A stretch of 64,000 nt of DNA from UBA8514 sp034933685. Its GTDB lineage: Bacteria; Bacillota; Clostridia; Lachnospirales; Anaerotignaceae. Both the position numbers and the translations under genes were made by a program. The notes beneath the pieces were generated by a model that was given only the letters and a program-made list of their open reading frames with translations, made no database searches and was not told the DNA's origin. The DNA lies in NCBI GenBank assembly GCA_034933685.1, contig JAYFNB010000003.1, forward strand, positions 118,173-182,172, written 5' to 3'. Shown piece by piece: positions 58,589 to 64,000 of the stretch; the first letter of the stretch is position 1, and each line of letters starts with the position of its first letter.

Positions 58589-58658
58589 GTTGTGGAGGAA
58601 AGATGGTTTCCCGTTAGAGGGAATTATCTTTCTTACTTATTTTACAGGAGGAAGTGTA

Positions 58659-59522
58659 ATGAAAAAGCTATTATTTTTAGTGCTTTCATTTTCACTACTG
58701 TTATGCAGTACGGTGTTTGGAGCAACAACAAATGTACCAATACTTATGTATCATGGCGTGGAAAAAGAGAGCGTAAGCCCATGGGTGGTTAGTGAGGAGC
58801 AATTTAACGCAGATATGGAGTTTTTGGCAAGGAACTACTATACACCATTGTTGGCCGAGGACTTGACTAAGATAAAAAAGGGCGAGATGGAAATGCCTGA
58901 AAGGCCCGTAATGATTACCTTTGACGATGGCTATGAAAACAACTACACTATAGCTTTTCCCATACTTAAGCGCACAGGCATGAAGGCAACAATTGCAGTT
59001 ATAGGTCGTCTTATTCGTGATGAAAATGGAAGCGGAAGGGCAGGATACCTTAATTGGAGCCAACTTAAAGAAATGTATGACAGCGGACTGGTTGATGTGG
59101 GCAGCCATACATATAACCTGCATGATTTGGATGCAGAGGGAATTTACGCAGGCACAAACAACGGCATACGTCAGTTAGAAGGAGAGGCTGTTGCTAGTTA
59201 TCTAAAAAGAACAAGCGATGATTTAAGGAAGAGTGTTAGTGATATTGAAAGTAATGTGGGCAATGATGTGCTGTATTTTGCATACCCATTTGGTAAAACC
59301 AATTCTTATTTTAGTTCCGTTATAGGCAACTTTGGCATTCGGGTTAGTGTAACCACGTCTGCAGGAACAGCAAATATCACAAATGGGCTTAACTGCATGC
59401 CACGCTATACCATAACTCCTGAACAATGGGCATGGAATGTTCTGCCCGCAATAAGCGAAGAAAAAAGAACGCAGGAAGCTGAAAAACTAGGGGTTACAGC
59501 AGAAGGAACTATTTTCAAGTGA
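58659..59522 (+). CDS. Polysaccharide deacetylase (NodB homology), secreted
   Basis: 287-residue exported protein. A signal peptide (KKLLFLVLSFSLLLCSTVFGA) is followed by a carbohydrate esterase 4 domain: catalytic/metal aspartates in ITFDDGYENN, the histidine pair in VGSHTYNLHD and the YFAYPFGKTN motif. It would deacetylate a cell-wall or surface polysaccharide. The ATG at 58659 has AGGAGG upstream, so the earlier in-frame codons are not used. The divergent hem promoter lies close by. Confidence 0.9.
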   Translation: MKKLLFLVLSFSLLLCSTVFGATTNVPILMYHGVEKESVSPWVVSEEQFNADMEFLARNYYTPLLAEDLTKIKKGEMEMPERPVMITFDDGYENNYTIAFPILKRTGMKATIAVIGRLIRDENGSGRAGYLNWSQLKEMYDSGLVDVGSHTYNLHDLDAEGIYAGTNNGIRQLEGEAVASYLKRTSDDLRKSVSDIESNVGNDVLYFAYPFGKTNSYFSSVIGNFGIRVSVTTSAGTANITNGLNCMPRYTITPEQWAWNVLPAISEEKRTQEAEKLGVTAEGTIFK

Positions 59523-59551
59523 AATTAATAGCTGAATTATTTACAAAGTGG

Positions 59552-60472
59552 CTATATATTCATAAGCGTTACAAGGATGCTCATTATAACCACGCTTATT
59601 ATTATTGAAGCTGAGCAAGAGAAGCTTGCAACGCCAACATCACCATCTGAAAGCTGTGTGAATGCAGGGGTAAGAACTGGAGACGGAGAGAACAATACCA
59701 AAACAAGCACTTGTCTTACAGTAATGGGCAGAGGTGCAAAAAAATAAATTGCAACGCCAAGCACAGCACAGATTGCATAGCGTTTGAACAAAAGAAAAAA
59801 GACTTCTTTTAAATACTGTTTTTCAATATTAAGGTCTAACATCAGGCCAAGCATTAGCATTGCCATAAAGCCATTGGCCGAGGCTGTGGTTGAAAGGGTT
59901 TTCGATATAAAAACGGGTAGGTGAAAATTAAAAAGTGATAGGGCAAGCATTATTATGTATACATCAAAAGGCACAGAGTGTATCAGTTTTTTAAAAATAT
60001 CCTCTATGCCTATTTTTTTACCATCTTTACTGCCAACAACGGCGGTGGTTATGGCATACGTGCCGCCGCTGGACATAATAGCATTGCCTGTGTCAAACAT
60101 ACAAGTTGCTATTACGCCATAAGAGCCAAGGAAGCTTTGCACAAAAGGCATTGAAAATGAGCCAATATTAAAGCCCGGAAAATTAAGCATATAGTATATG
60201 CGCATGTTTCTATCTTTTTTATATGAAAGAACAGCACCTATTAATAAAAGAAGTAAGTTTATGCCAAGTCCTAGCACAACTAATAAAAACAAAGTATTAT
60301 CTCTTTCATAATTAGCAAAGCTAGTGATTATAGCCGCTGGCAGGGTTATGTTAAGAGTTATTTTTGAAACGATGGCATAATCTTTGGGTGAAAAAAATCC
60401 CTTTTGTTTAAGAATGTAAGATACAAAAATTATAAGCACAAAGGAAAGTGCTTTAAACAAAACCTCAAGCAT
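59552..60472 (-). CDS. AEC (auxin efflux carrier) family transporter
   Basis: 306-residue permease with about ten hydrophobic helices and no soluble domain. The pattern fits the bacterial AEC family: VLIIFVSYILKQKGFF at the start, NITLPAAIITSF, and the central FNIGSFSMPFVQSFLG with GNAIMSSGG. These carriers move organic acids or amino acids; the substrate is unknown. The ATG at 60472 has AGGAGA six bases upstream. It stands alone. Confidence 0.85.
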   Translation of the reverse strand: MLEVLFKALSFVLIIFVSYILKQKGFFSPKDYAIVSKITLNITLPAAIITSFANYERDNTLFLLVVLGLGINLLLLLIGAVLSYKKDRNMRIYYMLNFPGFNIGSFSMPFVQSFLGSYGVIATCMFDTGNAIMSSGGTYAITTAVVGSKDGKKIGIEDIFKKLIHSVPFDVYIIMLALSLFNFHLPVFISKTLSTTASANGFMAMLMLGLMLDLNIEKQYLKEVFFLLFKRYAICAVLGVAIYFFAPLPITVRQVLVLVLFSPSPVLTPAFTQLSDGDVGVASFSCSASIIISVVIMSILVTLMNI

Positions 60473-60618
60473 GAATATTCTCCTGTCTATAATGGAATAA
60501 TTAAAGCATATAGTACGAGGATAGAGATGATTTGTCAATTGGCTGATGTGAATGAGAGTGAGAAGACTGACACAAGCAAGGTACTTAATGGGAAACAATT
60601 GGTATAAAGTGAAAAATA

Positions 60619-60647
60619 TTGCACATAAATGCCATCAATAGTATACT
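60619..60647 (+). promoter_or_regulatory. Promoter of the mgtC-like gene
   Basis: TTGCAC (60619-60624), 17-base spacer, TATACT (60642-60647). Confidence 0.65.
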
Positions 60648-60703
60648 GTGGTATATACACAAAATCAAGATACTATTTGTTTTTTCAGAATGGAGTGGCA
60701 GAT

Positions 60704-61399
60704 ATGACAGAATTTATACAAATGGTAGCATATTTAAGAGAACTTAACATGGCATCGCTGATTGTTCGTTTTTTGTTCGCAATTGTATGCGGAGGCGTTA
60801 TTGGAATTGAGCGTGGCAAAAAGCGTCAGGCAGCGGGGCTTAGAACACATTTATTGGTATGTATTGGTGCGGTATGTATTATGATTGTGAACCAATATAT
60901 TTCGATTTACATTGACCCAACGGCAGACATGAGCCGCATGGGTGCGCAAGTTGTAAGCGGGATTGGTTTTTTAGGTGCAGGAACAATTATTATTACAGGT
61001 AAAAGGCAGATAAAAGGGCTTACCACTGCGGCAGGACTTTGGGCATCGGCAGCAATGGGTCTTGCCATTGGTGTAGGCTACTATGAATGTGCAATTATTA
61101 TGTGTATTGTTCTATATATTGTACTTCAAGGTCTTAACAATTTGGATGAAACATTTATTAAAGGACACACCAATTTAGAGCTTTATTTAGAATATGATGA
61201 AACCTTTAGGCTTAGCTGTGTGCTGAAAAAAGTTCGTAACGATGGGTGGCATATGTCAAACATTGAACATATAAACAAAAATGTTGGTGGCGGTTCTATG
61301 CAGATTACAATTACAAAGGATACAAAAATTAAAAACTATGATGATTTGTTGGAGCAAATTAGGGCGATGGATGGAGTAATGTACGTTGAGGAATTTTAA
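60704..61399 (+). CDS. MgtC/SapB family membrane protein
   Basis: 231 residues. The N-terminal ~130 have four membrane helices and the MgtC pattern (GGVIGIERGKKRQAAGLRTH, QVVSGIGFLGAGTII, KGLTTAAGLWASAAMGLAIG). The C-terminal ~90 form an ACT-like cytoplasmic domain. Members influence Mg or membrane-potential homeostasis. No magnesium transporter gene is adjacent. GGAG precedes the ATG at 60704. Confidence 0.9.
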   Translation: MTEFIQMVAYLRELNMASLIVRFLFAIVCGGVIGIERGKKRQAAGLRTHLLVCIGAVCIMIVNQYISIYIDPTADMSRMGAQVVSGIGFLGAGTIIITGKRQIKGLTTAAGLWASAAMGLAIGVGYYECAIIMCIVLYIVLQGLNNLDETFIKGHTNLELYLEYDETFRLSCVLKKVRNDGWHMSNIEHINKNVGGGSMQITITKDTKIKNYDDLLEQIRAMDGVMYVEEF

Positions 61400-61406
61400 A
61401 GATTTT

Positions 61407-61433
61407 GAACACCTATAAACGGTGTTCTTTTTT
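61407..61433 (+). terminator. Intrinsic terminator of the mgtC-like gene
   Basis: Stem GAACACC / GGTGTTC with a 7-base loop, then seven T residues. Confidence 0.85.
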
Positions 61434-61593
61434 TAGTGCAAAGAAAACAATAGCAACAATTTAATCTGGTAAAGTGATGAATTATATGTAAATAAATTAT
61501 ATAGATAGCTATATTTTTCATAGGATTAAAGAATTTAAAACGATAATATAGTATAGTATTTAATATACATAAAATACACGAGTGTTTATTGGA

Positions 61594-61622
61594 TGGACAG
61601 CCTGACCCATAGGTAGTATAAT
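61594..61622 (+). promoter_or_regulatory. Promoter of the TRAP binding protein gene
   Basis: TGGACA (61594-61599), 17-base spacer, TATAAT (61617-61622). Confidence 0.7.
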
Positions 61623-61664
61623 TTTTGTGTGGAAAACCACAAATTTGTATTAGGAGGGAATATT

Positions 61665-62732
61665 ATGAAAAAAAAGGTACTTTCAATGGCAATGGCAGCA
61701 GTTATGTGTACAATGGTGTTTACAGGCTGTGGAACTAAAACTCCTGCAAGTGCAACCACTGCACAACCAGCAAAAGAAGAAACAAAAGAACCTGCACAGA
61801 GTGAAGCGGAGGGTGAGTATAACATTCGTGTTGGACATGTACTTGCCAATACACACCCATATCAACTGGGTCTTGAGAAATTTGCTCAGTTAGCAAGTGA
61901 AAAAAGTGGTGGGCAGATAAAGGTGGATGTATTCCACAGTTCTACCCTAGGCAACGAAAGGGATATGGTTGAAGGTTTGCAACTTGGCACACAGGAAATG
62001 GTTCTTGTTTCTACGGCTGTTCTTGCAAGCTTTACGGACAAATTCCTTGTTTTTGACCTTCCTTTCCTTTTTTCAACAACCGAAGAGGCAAGAATGGTTT
62101 GCGACAGTGATTTAGGCACAGAAATACTTACAAGTGTTGAAGGTGAAGGACTTAAGGGACTTGTATTTTTTGAAAACGGTTTTAGAAATGTAACAAACAG
62201 CAAACTTCCTATTGAAAAACCTTCAGATTTAAAAGGACTTAAAATAAGAACAATGGAAAGCCCTATACATATGGCTTCATTTAGTGCACTTGGTGCAGAC
62301 CCTACACCAATGGCAATGGGTGAGCTCTTTACAGCATTACAGCAAAAAACAATTGATGGTCAGGAAAATCCGCTTGCTATTATTGAGTCTTCTAAGCTTT
62401 ACGAGGTACAAGAATACCTTTCCTTAACTGGTCATTTTTATGCACCTGCACCGCTATTTATTGCAACTGATTATTTTGATGCTTTGCCTGCGGATATTCA
62501 AAGTGCCGTTGTTGATTCATCCAAAGAGGCACAGGTTTATGAAAGACAGATATTAGACGATATGAATGGTAAATTGGTTGATACGCTTGCAGAAAAAGGC
62601 GTTAAGATTACTGAGGTTGATAAAGCTCCGTTTATTGAAGCTGTTCAGCCTGTATACCAAGAATACATTGGAAAAGGTGCCGGACTTGTTGATCCAGATA
62701 TTTATGACAAGGTTACTGAAATGATTAAGTAA
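61665..62732 (+). CDS. TRAP transporter substrate-binding lipoprotein (DctP family)
   Basis: 355-residue periplasmic-type binding protein anchored as a lipoprotein: signal peptide with lipobox FTGCG (Cys about residue 21), Thr/Ala/Glu-rich linker, then the DctP fold (RVGHVLANTHPYQLGLEKFAQL, VFHSSTLGNERDMVEGLQLGTQEM). The substrate-fixing arginine is in LKGLKIRTMESP, followed by GELFTALQQKTIDGQENPL. Such proteins bind C4-dicarboxylates or sugar acids. No dctQ/dctM permease genes are adjacent, so it is an orphan here. Confidence 0.92.
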   Translation: MKKKVLSMAMAAVMCTMVFTGCGTKTPASATTAQPAKEETKEPAQSEAEGEYNIRVGHVLANTHPYQLGLEKFAQLASEKSGGQIKVDVFHSSTLGNERDMVEGLQLGTQEMVLVSTAVLASFTDKFLVFDLPFLFSTTEEARMVCDSDLGTEILTSVEGEGLKGLVFFENGFRNVTNSKLPIEKPSDLKGLKIRTMESPIHMASFSALGADPTPMAMGELFTALQQKTIDGQENPLAIIESSKLYEVQEYLSLTGHFYAPAPLFIATDYFDALPADIQSAVVDSSKEAQVYERQILDDMNGKLVDTLAEKGVKITEVDKAPFIEAVQPVYQEYIGKGAGLVDPDIYDKVTEMIK

Positions 62733-62802
62733 TCACATTATTTGTACTATTTATAGAAGAAATACTCATAAATGCCGCTATATTTATTGTGTCAAAAAAC
62801 TA

Positions 62803-62831
62803 TTGCTACCAAGTTTGGCTTATGATATAAT
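62803..62831 (+). promoter_or_regulatory. Promoter upstream of secG
   Basis: TTGCTA (62803-62808), 17-base spacer, TATAAT (62826-62831). A second TATAAT closer to the gene (about 62914) has no good -35. No gene was seen in the leader. Confidence 0.6.
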
Positions 62832-62954
62832 GTGCCCAAAAGCGAAATTAAATGAAGGAGTATTGAAAACTTAAAAAGATGAGCTCTGGATTATTCGCAG
62901 GAAATGTGGTATAATATATAATAGGTTTAATAGAAAGCAACAGGAGGTTGAATA

Positions 62955-63203
62955 ATGAGTACAATAGGTATAGTTTTAACTGGTGTATTAGTGATTGTGG
63001 CAATTGGGTTAACGGCAATTATTCTTTTACAGAGTGGTCGTGCAGCAGGTCTTGGTGCAATGGGCGCAACTTCATCTTCAAGTGGAGATTCTTACTGGAG
63101 CAAGAATAAAGGTAATTCAATGGAAGGTGCATTATCTAAATATACAAAAATAGGTGGAGCACTTTTTATGATTATTGCTATGGCTATTAATTTTGTAAGA
63201 TAA
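62955..63203 (+). CDS. secG: Preprotein translocase subunit SecG
   Basis: 82-residue two-helix component of the SecYEG channel. Helices at about 4-25 and 62-81 flank the family loop LLQSGRAAGLGAMG and the Trp-containing YWSKNKGNSMEGALSKYTKI. AGGAGG precedes the ATG. Followed by a strong terminator, so it is monocistronic. Confidence 0.95.
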   Translation: MSTIGIVLTGVLVIVAIGLTAIILLQSGRAAGLGAMGATSSSSGDSYWSKNKGNSMEGALSKYTKIGGALFMIIAMAINFVR

Positions 63204-63223
63204 GATAGATAAGGAAAGAATAG

Positions 63224-63253
63224 AGGCAGATGCTTAGGCATCTGCCTTTTTTA
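63224..63253 (+). terminator. Intrinsic terminator of secG
   Basis: Perfect stem AGGCAGATGC / GCATCTGCCT with a TTAG loop, then TTTTT. Confidence 0.9.
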
Positions 63254-63341
63254 TGCAATAACAAATTTTAAGAATAAAGTGTGACCAAAGTGGTTAAAAT
63301 CAAGGGTAAATGAGAAAATTATAAAAAATATAAAAAAAGTG

Positions 63342-63369
63342 TTGACTTTTTGATGTAAGCGTGTATAAT
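63342..63369 (+). promoter_or_regulatory. rRNA promoter P1
   Basis: TTGACT (63342-63347), 16-base spacer, TATAAT (63364-63369). Confidence 0.85.
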
Positions 63370-63458
63370 AAATATTCGTGTCACCGCAAAAGGCGATGGC
63401 GCAGGTACAGCGTGAAAATGGAGATTTAAATGTTTTGAAAACTTTTTGAAAAAAGGTA

Positions 63459-63486
63459 TTGACATTTTCTGAAAAGTCTGTATAAT
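63459..63486 (+). promoter_or_regulatory. rRNA promoter P2
   Basis: TTGACA (63459-63464), 16-base spacer, TATAAT (63481-63486). Its -10 lies 117 bases after that of P1. The ~52 bases around it are repeated at P3. Confidence 0.9.
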
Positions 63487-63577
63487 AGATCGAGTGTCAC
63501 TTTGGAAGAGGTTGCACAACAGGTTAAGATGAATTGTTAAATACCAAAACAAGTTGAAAAACTTTTGAAAAAAGGTG

Positions 63578-63605
63578 TTGACAAATTCTGAAAAGTCTGT
63601 ATAAT
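63578..63605 (+). promoter_or_regulatory. rRNA promoter P3
   Basis: TTGACA (63578-63583), 16-base spacer, TATAAT (63600-63605), 119 bases after P2. The spacer and downstream GAGTGTCAC are nearly the same as in P2. Confidence 0.9.
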
Positions 63606-63692
63606 AGATTGAGTGTCACAAATGAGGCTTTGAAAAAAGCAAGTTTGAAAATAAAGCGGTTTAAAAAGTTGAAATAAAACTTGAAAAAATGC

Positions 63693-63721
63693 TTGACAAA
63701 CAAAATCAAATGTGATAGAAT
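63693..63721 (+). promoter_or_regulatory. rRNA promoter P4
   Basis: TTGACA (63693-63698), 17-base spacer, TAGAAT (63716-63721), 116 bases after P3. Confidence 0.85.
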
Positions 63722-63772
63722 ATTGATTACTGGCGAATAAAGCTGGTTAACACAATAATAAATACGAAACAT

Positions 63773-63919
63773 TGATCTTTGAAAACTGAACAGTTGATTA
63801 AACTAAACCCATAGTTAATTTCTGCGACCAAGCGTCGCAAAAGTAATTCAATGGAAACAAAAAAAACAAATGTCGGTGCAGACCGACAAGCTAGTGCAAA
63901 CTGGCAAGGAAAAAAACTT
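63773..63919 (+). promoter_or_regulatory. rRNA leader with boxA-like antitermination site
   Basis: TGATCTTTGAAAACTGAAC (63773 on) matches the conserved Firmicute rRNA leader that contains boxA. Further on are small hairpins GCGAC/GTCGC, TGTCGGT/ACCGACA and GCTAGT/ACTGGC before the 16S start, suited to rRNA processing. Confidence 0.7.

Positions 63920-64000
<81 letters not shown>

Overview
The window is a chromosomal segment of a low-GC, anaerobic Firmicute of class Clostridia. The evidence is codon use, GGAGG-type ribosome sites, T-box control of trp, ferredoxin-dependent indolepyruvate oxidoreductase, desulfoferrodoxin chemistry, FeoAB iron uptake and an S-layer (SLH) protein. Sporulation-type sigma-K promoter patterns suggest a spore former. 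An amino-acid-fermenting lineage (Lachnospirales/Anaerotignum-like) is a guess from gene content, not shown by the sequence.

Layout: 1-6.1 kb is the origin-proximal recF-gyrB-gyrA block. 6.2-8.9 kb holds small accessory genes: a GNAT acetyltransferase, a nitroreductase-fold protein, an XRE regulator fused to a complete superoxide-reductase module, and a coupled chloramphenicol-acetyltransferase homologue. 9.1-15.8 kb is the trpEGDC(F)BA operon on the minus strand behind a Trp-specific T-box leader. 16-21.4 kb has iorAB, sppA with a new small membrane protein gene, and a 4-hydroxybutyrate-type CoA-transferase. 21.7-29 kb has a double nitrilase-domain protein, an XRE regulator, an HD-GYP phosphodiesterase, feoAB with its Cys-rich partner, and an aminotransferase. 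29.3-38.3 kb is an AT-rich accessory region: two surface-type proteins, glycosyltransferases and sugar-nucleotide enzymes behind sigma-K-like promoters, plus a possibly frameshifted secreted protein. 38.4-39.4 kb is rpsF-ssb-rpsR. 39.5-42.7 kb has panE, an Eis-like acetyltransferase and a DUF2156 protein. 42.9-46.4 kb is ilvBNC behind an Ile-rich leader peptide and attenuator. 46.5-51.5 kb has a two-component system and an SLH repeat protein. 52.1-58.5 kb is the minus-strand operon hemA-sirC-hemC-cobA/hemD-hemB-hemL, which makes sirohydrochlorin and corrinoid precursors. 58.6-63.2 kb has a polysaccharide deacetylase, an AEC transporter, mgtC, an orphan TRAP binding lipoprotein and secG. The window ends in a four-promoter rRNA leader and the first ~80 bases of 16S rRNA.

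The most unusual non-coding feature is a family of five dispersed, hairpin-rich repeats (1077, 8892, 18461, 19959, 42732). Each lies just 3' of a gene and in the same sense as that gene. The family has terminal inverted repeats and long and short forms. Other points of note are the sigma-K-like promoters, the XRE-desulfoferrodoxin fusion with an internal start, a 41-codon gene after sppA, and the evenly spaced rRNA promoters.
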